DNA from: Volvox africanus
Lineage: Eukaryota > Chlorophyta > Chlorophyceae > Chlamydomonadales > Volvocaceae
DNA: 64,000 nt
Assembly: GCA_030268105.1 (NCBI GenBank)
Contig: BSDZ01000117.1
Location: 248,001 to 312,000 of the forward strand
Direction of reading: 5' to 3'
Shown: piece by piece, positions 1 to 12,813 of the stretch
Position numbering within the stretch: position 1 is the stretch's first letter
Layout: each line of letters opens with the position of its first letter
Program-made: the position numbers and the translations under genes
The notes under the pieces: model-generated
The model's database searches: none
Seen by the model: only the letters and a program-made list of their open reading frames with translations
What the model was told of the DNA's origin: nothing

Positions 1-728
1 GCGAGCAAACAGAGACAGCGGAAGACTTCAAGACGAAGAGAGATATAACTTACAGTCTTACAGATCGAAGCGGTGCAATGGACGCAATCGCCGTCAGCGC
101 CGGAAGCAAGCAATCATCACGTGGCGGTGAATAGCGAAGTTTAGGCTTAGCTCGGGCTAAGTAGAATAGCGTATAGCAATAATAATGTAGAACACACGAG
201 TGTTCTCCGGTGTCGAATATCTTGTCTTGCTTAGCCGTCCTCGCATCTGTTATACTCGCAGTATCGCAATGCCGTGCGATTCACACTAGGAGGCCGATCC
301 TAGATGTGACAATCCTACCGCGTTTAGGCGATGTCCAAGTATAACAACGTATAAGCCTTTCCGGCATTCGCATGATGCAAGGGTCCGGATAACGATATCC
401 GGTTGCAGGGCATGTATCGCGACGAGTGCGGCGCTCTCAACGTGTGCTTTAATGAAGTAATATTATATCAGATAATATTACTTATCGTTTCGTAGCACGA
501 GCATAATGCGCACTTCAATGCTTCGGGCTTTCATGCATGCTAGGCGGATTTGCCATGATGCGATGTCGCGATGGATAATGACAACATGCCAAATGCATAT
601 ATAAATGTACACGAATACATTTATATCATGCAGATTCATTCATATGCAATGTGTTCATCACAATAGCACTTCGCCTTGTAGGATCACATCGACCTACGCA
701 TCGGCGGGAAACTAACCGTAGCACAACA

Positions 729-1139
729 TTCCGCGGACATGGAGCACGAAGCGATACCCTAGGTTTGCGTAATAGAAGCCGACTTCTATCGCAAAGACAA
801 GAGTACAAAACGATTCGGTGAGCCTACTGACAGTACTCTTGAGAAGATTCAGTAAACTCAGCAAGTACTTGCCCAGCTGAGTCCTGATCTCCGTAGTTTG
901 GGCGATGAGGGTCGCCAACTGGTCCGGACGAAAGCCGGTCTCAGTCGCCGCGGCAAGCAATGCCGGTGCACTGAGATTACCTGCGACTCAGAGCGTACAC
1001 TTACACAACAAGTGCAGCAATCTAAGCAAAAGCAATTAAACAATTACAAACCGGAAGCGGCGGCGTCCAAAACGGCGCGGCCTAGGTCTTCGGCAAAAGT
1101 ATCTAGCGGTCCTCGTGGTTCGTCGCTGGAACTCGCCAT
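729..1139 (-). pseudogene. Truncated ORF0 (intron-containing), representative array copy
   Basis: On the minus strand an ATG at 1139 opens an 88-nt first exon (1139-1052) encoding MASSSDEPRGPLDTFAEDLG and onward. A 71-nt GT-AG intron follows (1051-981), then a second exon that matches ORF0 of element A (FRPDQLATLIAQTTEIR and the following helical stretch). The reading frame runs into the next LTR at 728, so the 3' end and all of Gag are missing. Unspliced, the frame stops two codons into the intron. The same arrangement recurs every 1302 bp in nine units. Plus-strand open frames of 150 codons in each unit are the antisense of this region. Confidence 0.75.
981..1051 (-). other. Spliceosomal intron in ORF0, array copy
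   Basis: This 71-nt segment starts GTTTGTAATTG and ends GAGTCGCAG on the minus strand. It is exactly absent from element A at the 12901/12902 junction, and matches introns of 72 nt in element B and 69 nt in element D at the same position. It is repeated in every array unit. Confidence 0.8.
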
Positions 1140-1206
1140 AGAAAGAACCTACTTCCGATTAGACAAAGAGAGACAGTTAGGCAACGAACCTGTCTCGATA
1201 CCAATT

Positions 1207-2030
1207 TGTTGTACCTCTCGTTCGCATTTGCTCATCAGTATCTGCACGTCTGAAGGCTTGCGACACCAATGTGCAAGCACTTGCAAGTACAGCAAGACAA
1301 GCGCGAGCAAACAGAGACAGCGGAAGACTTCAAGACGAAGAGAGATATAACTTACAGTCTTACAGATCGAAGCGGTGCAATGGACGCAATCGCCGTCAGC
1401 GCCGGAAGCAAGCAATCATCACGCGGCGGTGAATAGCGAAGTTTAGGCTTAGCTCGGGCTAAGTAGAATAGCGTATAGCAATAATAATGTAGAACACACG
1501 AGTGTTCTCCGGTGTCGAATATCTTGTCTTGCTTAGCCGTCCTCGCATCTGTTATACTCGCAGTATCGCAATGCCGTACGATTCACACTAGGAGGCCGAT
1601 CCTAGATGTGACAATCCTACCGCGTTTAGGCGATGTCCAAGTATAACAACGTATAAGCCTTTCCGGCATTCGCATGATGCAAGGGTCCGGATAACGATAT
1701 CCGGTTGCAGGGCATGTATCGCGACGAGTGCGGCGCTCTCGACGTGTGCTTTAATGAAGTAATATTATATCAGATAATATTACTTATCGTTTCGTAGCAC
1801 GAGCATAATGCGCACTTCAATGCTTCGGGCTTTCATGCATGCTAGGCGGATTTGCCATGATGCGATGTCGCGATGGATAATGACAACATGCCAAATGCAT
1901 ATATAAATGTACACGAATACATTTATATCATGCAGATTCATTCATATGCAATGTGTTCATCACAATAGCACTTCGCCTTGTAGGATCACATCGACCTACG
2001 CATCGGCGGGAAACTAACCGTAGCACAACA
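1207..2030 (-). repeat. Family-1 LTR, representative array copy
   Basis: The LTR is 824 bp and bounded by TGTTGT...ACAACA inverted termini. Equivalent full copies start at 2509, 3811, 5113, 6415, 7717, 9019 and 10321. It contains several hairpin-forming palindromes: a 10-bp stem at about 1759-1783, an 11-bp stem at about 1901-1928, and CCGGATA/TATCCGG at about 1687-1704. The 3' LTR of element A (18492-19323) is the same family. Confidence 0.9.
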
Positions 2031-5000
2031 TTCCGCGGACATGGAGCACGAAGCGATACCCTAGGTTTGCGTAATAGAAGCCGACTTCTATCGCAAAGAC
2101 AAGAGTACAAAACGATTCGGTGAGCCTACTGACAGTACTCTTGAGAAGATTCAGTAAACTCAGCAAGTACTTGCCCAGCTGAGTCCTGATCTCCGTAGTT
2201 TGGGCGATGAGGGTCGCCAACTGGTCCGGACGAAAGCCGGTCTCAGTCGCCGCGGCAAGCAATGCCGGTGCACTGAGATTACCTGCGACTCAGAGCGTAC
2301 ACTTACACAACAAGTGCAGCAATCTAAGCAAAAGCAATTAAACAATTACAAACCGGAAGCGGCGGCGTCCAAAACGGCGCGGCCTAGGTCTTCGGCAAAA
2401 GTATCTAGCGGTCCTCGTGGTTCGTCGCTGGAACTCGCCATAGAAAGAACCTACTTCCGATTAGACAAAGAGAGACAGTTAGGCAACGAACCTGTCTCGA
2501 TACCAATTTGTTGTACCTCTCGTTCGCATTTGCTCATCAGTATCTGCACGTCTGAAGGCTTGCGACACCAATGTGCAAGCACTTGCAAGTACAGCAAGAC
2601 AAGCGCGAGCAAACAGAGACAGCGGAAGACTTCAAGACGAAGAGAGATATAACTTACAGTCTTACAGATCGAAGCGGTGCAATGGACGCAATCGCCGTCA
2701 GCGCCGGAAGCAAGCAATCATCACGCGGCGGTGAATAGCGAAGTTTAGGCTTAGCTCGGGCTAAGTAGAATAGCGTATAGCAATAATAATGTAGAACACA
2801 CGAGTGTTCTCCGGTGTCGAATATCTTGTCTTGCTTAGCCGTCCTCGCATCTGTTATACTCGCAGTATCGCAATGCCGTACGATTCACACTAGGAGGCCG
2901 ATCCTAGATGTGACAATCCTACCGCGTTTAGGCGATGTCCAAGTATAACAACGTATAAGCCTTTCCGGCATTCGCATGATGCAAGGGTCCGGATAACGAT
3001 ATCCGGTTGCAGGGCATGTATCGCGACGAGTGCGGCGCTCTCAACGTGTGCTTTAATGAAGTAATATTATATCAGATAATATTACTTATCGTTTCGTAGC
3101 ACGAGCATAATGCGCACTTCAATGCTTCGGGCTTTCATGCATGCTAGGCGGATTTGCCATGATGCGATGTCGCGATGGATAATGACAACATGCCAAATGC
3201 ATATATAAATGTACACGAATACATTTATATCATGCAGATTCATTCATATGCAATGTGTTCATCACAATAGCACTTCGCCTTGTAGGATCACATCGACCTA
3301 CGCATCGGCGGGAAACTAACCGTAGCACAACATTCCGCGGACATGGAGCACGAAGCGATACCCTAGGTTTGCGTAATAGAAGCCGACTTCTATCGCAAAG
3401 ACAAGAGTACAAAACGATTCGGTGAGCCTACTGACAGTACTCTTGAGAAGATTCAGTAAACTCAGCAAGTACTTGCCCAGCTGAGTCCTGATCTCCGTAG
3501 TTTGGGCGATGAGGGTCGCCAACTGGTCCGGACGAAAGCCGGTCTCAGTCGCCGCGGCAAGCAATGCCGGTGCACTGAGATTACCTGCGACTCAGAGCGT
3601 ACACTTACACAACAAGTGCAGCAATCTAAGCAAAAGCAATTAAACAATTACAAACCGGAAGCGGCGGCGTCCAAAACGGCGCGGCCTAGGTCTTCGGCAA
3701 AAGTATCTAGCGGTCCTCGTGGTTCGTCGCTGGAACTCGCCATAGAAAGAACCTACTTCCGATTAGACAAAGAGAGACAGTTAGGCAACGAACCTGTCTC
3801 GATACCAATTTGTTGTACCTCTCGTTCGCGTTTGCTCATCAGTATCTGCACGTCTGAAGGCTTGCGACACCAATGTGCAAGCACTTGCAAGTACAGCAAG
3901 ACAAGCGCGAGCAAACAGAGACAGCGGAAGACTTCAAGACGAAGAGAGATATAACTTACAGTCTTACAGATCGAAGCGGTGCAATGGACGCAATCGCCGT
4001 CAGCGCCGGAAGCAAGCAATCATCACGTGGCGGTGAATAGCGAAGTTTAGGCTTAGCTCGGGCTAAGTAGAATAGCGTATAGCAATAATAATGTAGAACA
4101 CACAAGTGTTCTCCGGTGTCGAATATCTTGTCTTGCTTAGCCGTCCTCGCATCTGTTATACTCGCAGTATCGCAATGCCGTACGATTCACATTAGGAGGC
4201 CGATCCTAGATGTGACAATCCTACCGCGTTTAGGCGATGTCCAAGTATAACAACGTATAAGCCTTTCCGGCATTCGCATGATGCAAGGGTCCGGATAACG
4301 ATATCCGGTTGCAGGGCATGTATCGCGACGAGTGCGGCGCTCTCAACGTGTGCTTTAATGAAGTAATATTATATCAGATAATATTACTTATCGTTTCGTA
4401 GCACGAGCATAATGCGCACTTCAATGCTTCGGGCTTTCATGCATGCTAGGCGGATTTGCCATGATGCGATGTCGCGATGGATAATGACAACATGCCAAAT
4501 GCATATATAAATGTACACGAATACATTTATATCATGCAGATTCATTCATATGCAATGTGTTCATCACAATAGCACTTCGCCTTGTAGGATCACATCGACC
4601 TACGCATCGGCGGGAAACTAACCGTAGCACAACATTCCGCGGACATGGAGCACAAAGCGATACCCTAGGTTTGCGTAATAGAAGCCGACTTCTATCGCAA
4701 AGACAAGAGTACAAAACGATTCGGTGAGCCTACTGACAGTACTCTTGAGAAGATTCAGTAAACTCAGCAAGTACTTGCCCAGCTGAGTCCTGATCTCCGT
4801 AGTTTGGGCGATGAGGGTCGCCAACTGGTCCGGACGAAAGCCGGTCTCAGTCGCCGCGGCAAGCAATGCCGGTGCACTGAGATTACCTGCGACTCAGAGC
4901 GTACACTTACACAACAAGTGCAGCAATCTAAGCAAAAGCAATTAAACAATTACAAACCGGAAGCGGCGGCGTCCAAAACGGCGCGGCCTAGGTCTTCGGC

Positions 5001-8000
5001 AAAAGTATCTAGCGGTCCTCGTGGTTCGTCGCTGGAACTCGCCATAGAAAGAACCTACTTCCGATTAGACAAAGAGAGACAGTTAGGCAACGAACCTGTC
5101 TCGATACCAATTTGTTGTACCTCTCGTTCGCGTTTGCTCATCAGTATCTGCACGTCTGAAGGCTTGCGACACCAATGTGCAAGCACTTGCAAGTACAGCA
5201 AGACAAGCGCGAGCAAACAGAGACAGCGGAAGACTTCAAGACGAAGAGAGATATAACTTACAGTCTTACAGATCGAAGCGGTGCAATGGACGCAATCGCC
5301 GTCAGCGCCGGAAGCAAGCAATCATCACGTGGCGGTGAATAGCGAAGTTTAGGCTTAGCTCGGGCTAAGTAGAATAGCGTATAGCAATAATAATGTAGAA
5401 CACACGAGTGTTCTCCGGTGTCGAATATCTTGTCTTGCTTAGCCGTCCTCGCATCTGTTATACTTGCAGTATCGCAATGCCGTACGATTCACATTAGGAG
5501 GCCGATCCTAGATGTGACAATCCTACCGCGTTTAGGCGATGTCCAAGTATAACAACGTATAAGCCTTTCCGGCATTCGCATGATGCAAGGGTCCGGATAA
5601 CGATATCCGGTTGCAGGGCATGTATCGCGACGAGTGCGGCGCTCTCAACGTGTGCTTTAATGAAGTAATATTATATCAGATAATATTACTTATCGTTTCG
5701 TAGCACGAGCATAATGCGCACTTCAATGCTTCGGGCTTTCATGCATGCTAGGCGGATTTGCCATGATGCGATGTCGCGATGGATAATGACAACATGCCAA
5801 ATGCATATATAAATGTACACGAATACATTTATATCATGCAGATTCATTCATATGCAATGTGTTCATCACAATAGCACTTCGCCTTGTAGGATCACATCGA
5901 CCTACGCATCGGCGGGAAACTAACCGTAGCACAACATTCCGCGGACATGGAGCACGAAGCGATACCCTAGGTTTGCGTAATAGAAGCCGACTTCTATCGC
6001 AAAGACAAGAGTACAAAACGATTCGGTGAGCCTACTGACAGTACTCTTGAGAAGATTCAGTAAACTCAGCAAGTACTTGCCCAGCTGAGTCCTGATCTCC
6101 GTAGTTTGGGCGATGAGGGTCGCCAACTGGTCCGGACGAAAGCCGGTCTCAGTCGCCGCGGCAAGCAATGCCGGTGCACTGAGATTACCTGCGACTCAGA
6201 GCGTACACTTACACAACAAGTGCAGCAATCTAAGCAAAAGCAATTAAACAATTACAAACCGGAAGCGGCGGCGTCCAAAACGGCGCGGCCTAGGTCTTCG
6301 GCAAAAGTATCTAGCGGTCCTCGTGGTTCGTCGCTGGAACTCGCCATAGAAAGAACCTACTTCCGATTAGACAAAGAGAGACAGTTAGGCAACGAACCTG
6401 TCTCGATACCAATTTGTTGTACCTCTCGTTCGCGTTTGCTCATCAGTATCTGCACGTCTGAAGGCTTGCGACACCAATGTGCAAGCACTTGCAAGTACAG
6501 CAAGACAAGCGCGAGCAAACAGAGACAGCGGAAGACTTCAAGACGAAGAGAGATATAACTTACAGTCTTACAGATCGAAGCGGTGCAATGGACGCAATCG
6601 CCGTCAGCGCTGGAAGCAAGCAATCATCACGTGGCGGTGAATAGCGAAGTTTAGGCTTAGCTCGGGCTAAGTAGAATAGCGTATAGCAATAATAATGTAG
6701 AACACACGAGTGTTCTCCGGTGTCGAATATCTTGTCTTGCTTAGCCGTCCTCGCATCTGTTATACTTGCAGTATCGCAATGCCGTACGATTCACATTAGG
6801 AGGCCGATCCTAGATGTGACAATCCTACCGCGTTTAGGCGATGTCCAAGTATAACAACGTATAAGCCTTTCCGGCATTCGCATGATGCAAGGGTCCGGAT
6901 AACGATATCCGGTTGCAGGGCATGTATCGCGACGAGTGCGGCGCTCTCAACGTGTGCTTTAATGAAGTAATATTATATCAGATAATATTACTTATCGTTT
7001 CGTAGCACGAGCATAATGCGCACTTCAATGCTTCGGGCTTTCATGCATGCTAGGCGGATTTGCCATGATGCGATGTCGCGATGGATAATGACAACATGCC
7101 AAATGCATATATAAATGTACACGAATACATTTATATCATGCAGATTCATTCATATGCAATGTGTTCATCACAATAGCACTTCGCCTTGTAGGATCACATC
7201 GACCTACGCATCGGCGGGAAACTAACCGTAGCACAACATTCCGCGGACATGGAGCACGAAGCGATACCCTAGGTTTGCGTAATAGAAGCCGACTTCTATC
7301 GCAAAGACAAGAGTACAAAACGATTCGGTGAGCCTACTGACAGTACTCTTGAGAAGATTCAGTAAACTCAGCAAGTACTTGCCCAGCTGAGTCCTGATCT
7401 CCGTAGTTTGGGCGATGAGGGTCGCCAACTGGTCCGGACGAAAGCCGGTCTCAGTCGCCGCGGCAAGCAATGCCGGTGCACTGAGATTACCTGCGACTCA
7501 GAGCGTACACTTACACAACAAGTGCAGCAATCTAAGCAAAAGCAATTAAACAATTACAAACCGGAAGCGGCGGCGTCCAAAACGGCGCGGCCTAGGTCTT
7601 CGGCAAAAGTATCTAGCGGTCCTCGTGGTTCGTCGCTGGAACTCGCCATAGAAAGAACCTACTTCCGATTAGACAAAGAGAGACAGTTAGGCAACGAACC
7701 TGTCTCGATACCAATTTGTTGTACCTCTCGTTCGCGTTTGCTCATCAGTATCTGCACGTCTGAAGGCTTGCGACACCAATGTGCAAGCACTTGCAAGTAC
7801 AGCAAGACAAGCGCGAGCAAACAGAGACAGCGGAAGACTTCAAGACGAAGAGAGATATAACTTACAGTCTTACAGATCGAAGCGGTGCAATGGACGCAAT
7901 CGCCGTCAGCGCTGGAAGCAAGCAATCATCACGTGGCGGTGAATAGCGAAGTTTAGGCTTAGCTCGGGCTAAGTAGAATAGCGTATAGCAATAATAATGT

Positions 8001-11000
8001 AGAACACACGAGTGTTCTCCGGTGTCGAATATCTTGTCTTGCTTAGCCGTCCTCGCATCTGTTATACTCGCAGTATCGCAATGCCGTACGATTCACATTA
8101 GGAGGCCGATCCTAGATGTGACAATCCTACCGCGTTTAGGCGATGTCCAAGTATAACAACGTATAAGCCTTTCCGGCATTCGCATGATGCAAGGGTCCGG
8201 ATAACGATATCCGGTTGCAGGGCATGTATCGCGACGAGTGCGGCGCTCTCAACGTGTGCTTTAATGAAGTAATATTATATCAGATAATATTACTTATCGT
8301 TTCGTAGCACGAGCATAATGCGCACTTCAATGCTTCGGGCTTTCATGCATGCTAGGCGGATTTGCCATGATGCGATGTCGCGATGGATAATGACAACATG
8401 CCAAATGCATATATAAATGTACACGAATACATTTATATCATGCAGATTCATTCATATGCAATGTGTTCATCACAATAGCACTTCGCCTTGTAGGATCACA
8501 TCGACCTACGCATCGGCGGGAAACTAACCGTAGCACAACATTCCGCGGACATGGAGCACGAAGCGATACCCTAGGTTTGCGTAATAGAAGCCGACTTCTA
8601 TCGCAAAGACAAGAGTACAAAACGATTCGGTGAGCCTACTGACAGTACTCTTGAGAAGATTCAGTAAACTCAGCAAGTACTTGCCCAGCTGAGTCCTGAT
8701 CTCCGTAGTTTGGGCGATGAGGGTCGCCAACTGGTCCGGACGAAAGCCGGTCTCAGTCGCCGCGGCAAGCAATGCCGGTGCACTGAGATTACCTGCGACT
8801 CAGAGCGTACACTTACACAACAAGTGCAGCAATCTAAGCAAAAGCAATTAAACAATTACAAACCGGAAGCGGCGGCGTCCAAAACGGCGCGGCCTAGGTC
8901 TTCGGCAAAAGTATCTAGCGGTCCTCGTGGTTCGTCGCTGGAACTCGCCATAGAAAGAACCTACTTCCGATTAGACAAAGAGAGACAGTTAGGCAACGAA
9001 CCTGTCTCGATACCAATTTGTTGTACCTCTCGTTCGCATTTGCTCATCAGTATCTGCACGTCTGAAGGCTTGCGACACCAATGTGCAAGCACTTGCAAGT
9101 ACAGCAAGACAAGCGCGAGCAAACAGAGACAGCGGAAGACTTCAAGACGAAGAGAGATATAACTTACAGTCTTACAGATCGAAGCGGTGCAATGGACGCA
9201 ATCGCCGTCAGCGCCGGAAGCAAGCAATCATCACGTGGCGGTGAATAGCGAAGTTTAGGCTTAGCTCGGGCTAAGTAGAATAGCGTATAGCAATAATAAT
9301 GTAGAACACACGAGTGTTCTCCGGTGTCGAATATCTTGTCTTGCTTAGCCGTCCTCGCATCTGTTATACTCGCAGTATCGCAATGCCGTACGATTCACAC
9401 TAGGAGGCCGATCCTAGATGTGACAATCCTACCGCGTTTAGGCGATGTCCAAGTATAACAACGTATAAGCCTTTCCGGCATTCGCATGATGCAAGGGTCC
9501 GGATAACGATATCCGGTTGCAGGGCATGTATCGCGAAGAGTGCGGCGCTCTCAACGTGTGCTTTAATGAAGTAATATTATATCAGATAATATTACTTATC
9601 ATTTCGTAGCACGAGCATAATGCGCACTTCAATGCTTCGGGCTTTCATGCATGCTAGGCGGATTTGCCATGATGCGATGTCGCGATGGATAATGACAACA
9701 TGCCAAATGCATATATAAATGTACACGAATACATTTATATCATGCAGATTCATTCATATGCAATGTGTTCATCACAATAGCACTTCGCCTTGTAGGATCA
9801 CATCGACCTACGCATCGGCGGGAAACTAACCGTAGCACAACATTCCGCGGACATGGAGCACGAAGCGATACCCTAGGTTTGCGTAATAGAAGCCGACTTC
9901 TATCGCAAAGACAAGAGTACAAAACGATTCGGTGAGCCTACTGACAGTACTCTTGAGAAGATTCAGTAAACTCAGCAAGTACTTGCCCAGCTGAGTCCTG
10001 ATCTCCGTAGTTTGGGCGATGAGGGTCGCCAACTGGTCCGGACGAAAGCCGGTCTCAGTTGCCGCGGCAAGCAATGCCGGTGCACTGAGATTACCTGCGA
10101 CTCAGAGCGTACACTTACACAACAAGTGCAGCAATCTAAGCAAAAGCAATTAAACAATTACAAACCGGAAGCGGCGGCGTCCAAAACGGCGCGGCCTAGG
10201 TCTTCGGCAAAAGTATCTAGCGGTCCTCGTGGTTCGTCGCTGGAACTCGCCATAGAAAGAACCTACTTCCGATTAGACAAAGAGAGACAGTTAGGCAACG
10301 AACCTGTCTCGATACCAATTTGTTGTACCTCTCGTTCGCATTTGCTCATCAGTATCTGCACGTCTGAAGGCTTGCGACACCAATGTGCAAGCACTTGCAA
10401 GTACAGCAAGACAAGCGCGAGCAAACAGAGACAGCGGAAGACTTCAAGACGAAGAGAGATATAACTTACAGTCTTACAGATCGAAGCGGTGCAATGGACG
10501 CAATCGCCGTCAGCGCCGGAAGCAAGCAATCATCACGTGGCGGTGAATAGCGAAGTTTAGGCTTAGCTCGGGCTAAGTAGAATAGCGTATAGCAATAATA
10601 ATGTAGAACACACGAGTGTTCTCCGGTGTCGAATATCTTGTCTTGCTTAGCCGTCCTCGCATCTGTTATACTCGCAGTATCGCAATGCCGTACGATTCAC
10701 ACTAGGAGGCCGATCCTAGATGTGACAATCCTACCGCGTTTAGGCGATGTCCAAGTATAACAACGTATAAGCCTTTCCGGCATTCGCATGATGCAAGGGT
10801 CCGGATAACGATATCCGGTTGCAGGGCATGTATCGCGACGAGTGCGGCGCTCTCAACGTGTGCTTTAATGAAGTAATATTATATCAGATAATATTACTTA
10901 TCGTTTCGTAGCACGAGCATAATGCGCACTTCAATGCTTCGGGCTTTCATGCATGCTAGGCGGATTTGCCATGATGCGATGTCGCGATGGATAATGACAA

Positions 11001-12457
11001 CATGCCAAATGCATATATAAATGTACACGAATACATTTATATCATGCAGATTCATTCATATGCAATGTGTTCATCACAATAGCACTTCGCCTTGTAGGAT
11101 CACATCGACCTACGCATCGGCGGGAAACTAACCGTAGCACAACATTCCGCGGACATGGAGCACGAAGCGATACCCTAGGTTTGCGTAATAGAAGCCGACT
11201 TCTATCGCAAAGACAAGAGTACAAAACGATTCGGTGAGCCTACTGACAGTACTCTTGAGAAGATTCAGTAAACTCAGCAAGTACTTGCCCAGCTGAGTCC
11301 TGATCTCCGTAGTTTGGGCGATGAGGGTCGCCAACTGGTCCGGACGAAAGCCGGTCTCAGTCGCCGCGGCAAGCAATGCCGGTGCACTGAGATTACCTGC
11401 GACTCAGAGCGTACACTTACACAACAAGTGCAGCAATCTAAGCAAAAGCAATTAAACAATTACAAACCGGAAGCGGCGGCGTCCAAAATGGCGCGGCCTA
11501 GGTCTTCGGCAAAAGTATCTAGCGGTCCTCGTGGTTCGTCGCTGGAACTCGCCATAGAAAGAACCTACTTCCGATTAGACAAAGAGAGACAGTTAGGCAA
11601 CGAGCCTGTCTCGATACCAATTTGTTGTACCTCTCGTTCGCGTTTGCTCATCAGTATCTGCACGTCTGAAGGCTTGCGACACCAATGTGCAAGCACTTGC
11701 AAGTACAGCAAGACAAGCGCGAGCAAACAGAGACAGCGGAAGACTTCAAGACGAAGAGAGATATAACTTACAGTCTTACAGATCGAAGCGGTGCAATGGA
11801 CGCAATCGCCGTCAGCGCCGGAAGCAAGCAATCATCACGCGGCGGTGAATAGCGAAGTTTAGGCTTAGCTCGGGCTAAGTAGAATAGCGTATAGCAATAA
11901 TAATGTAGAACACACGAGTGTTCTCCGGTGTTGAATATCTTGTCTTGCTTAGCCGTCCTCGCATTTGTTATACTCGTAGCATCGCGATGCCGTACGATTC
12001 ACACTAGGAGGCCGATCCTAAGTGTGACAACCCTACTGCGTATAGGCGATGTCCAAGCATAACAACGTATAAGCCTTTCCGGCATTCGCATGATGCAAGG
12101 GTCCAAAAAACAATATTCGGTTGCAAGGCATGCATCGCGACGAGTGCGGCGCTCTCAACGTGTGCTTTAATGAAGTAATATTATATCAGATAATATTACT
12201 TATCGTTTCGTAGCACGAGCATAATGCGCATTTCAATGATTTGGGATTTCATGCATGCTAGGCGGATTTGCCATGATGCGATGTCGCGATGGATAATGGT
12301 GTCATGCCAAATGCATATATAAATATATACGAATACATTTATATCATGCAAGTTCATTCATATGCATTGATGGTTCATGCGTTCATCAAGATAGCACTTC
12401 GCCTCGTAGGGTCGCATCGACCTACGCATCGGCGGGAAACGAACCGTAGCACAACAT

Positions 12458-12746
12458 GTTCCACATTATTACTGCTAATCGCTATTCTACTTAGCCCGAG
12501 CTTAGCCTAAACTTCGCTTATCACCGCCGCGTGATGATTGCTTGCTTCCGGCACTGACGGAGATTTCTTCCATTGCATCGCTTCGATCTGTAAGACTGTG
12601 AGTTATATCTCTTCTTGTCTTGAAGTCTTCCGCTGTCTCTGTTTGCTCACGCTTGCCTTGCTGTACTTGCAAGTGCTCGGGCATCGGTGCCGAAAGCCTT
12701 CAGACGCGCAGATACTTATGAGCAAACACGAAGGAGAGGTACAACA
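12458..12746 (+). repeat. Element A 5' LTR, truncated (3' third only)
   Basis: From 12458 the sequence matches the last third of the family-1 LTR and ends at TACAACA. The upstream part is missing. Position 12457 is instead the terminal base of a minus-strand LTR of the array, giving a head-to-head fusion at ACAACA|TGTT. Confidence 0.85.
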
Positions 12747-12749
12747 AAT

Positions 12750-12768
12750 TGGTATTGAGACAGGTTCG
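12750..12768 (+). other. Primer-binding site of element A
   Basis: TGGTATTGAGACAGGTTCG begins three bases after the LTR. Its complement ends ATACCA and looks like a tRNA 3' arm. Other copies read TGGTATCGAGACAGGTTCG. The tRNA was not identified. Confidence 0.7.
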
Positions 12769-12813
12769 TTGCCTAACTGTCTCTTTGTGTCAAATCGGAA
12801 GTAGGTTCTCTCT

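Larger units (their letters stand above)
1..12457 (-). repeat. Tandem array of 1302-bp LTR-leader-ORF0 units
   Basis: The sequence repeats with a period of exactly 1302 bp from the window edge to 12457, about 9.6 units, and the units differ at only a few sites. Read on the minus strand, each unit is an 824-bp family-1 LTR (TGTTGTGCTACGG to TACAACA), a primer-binding site and leader, and the first part of ORF0. The internal part is 478 bp and ends at CCGCGGAA, directly abutting the next LTR. Complete LTRs start at 1207 and every 1302 bp to 10321, after a partial one at 1-728. The last LTR (11623-12457) is visibly more diverged, as expected at an array edge. Neighbouring units share private variants (for example units at about 6600 and 7900), which points to local unequal exchange. 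No Gag core, Pol or polypurine tract is present. Confidence 0.95.

Noticed and set aside
898..1350. A 150-codon plus-strand frame repeated in every array unit
   Set aside because: It is the antisense of ORF0, leader and LTR end; the minus strand matches the ORF0 of element A. No family resemblance on the plus strand.
1..12457. The regular repeat as a CRISPR array or rDNA
   Set aside because: The 1302-bp period, LTR termini and primer-binding sites identify it as retrotransposon-derived; no short spacers or rRNA sequence.
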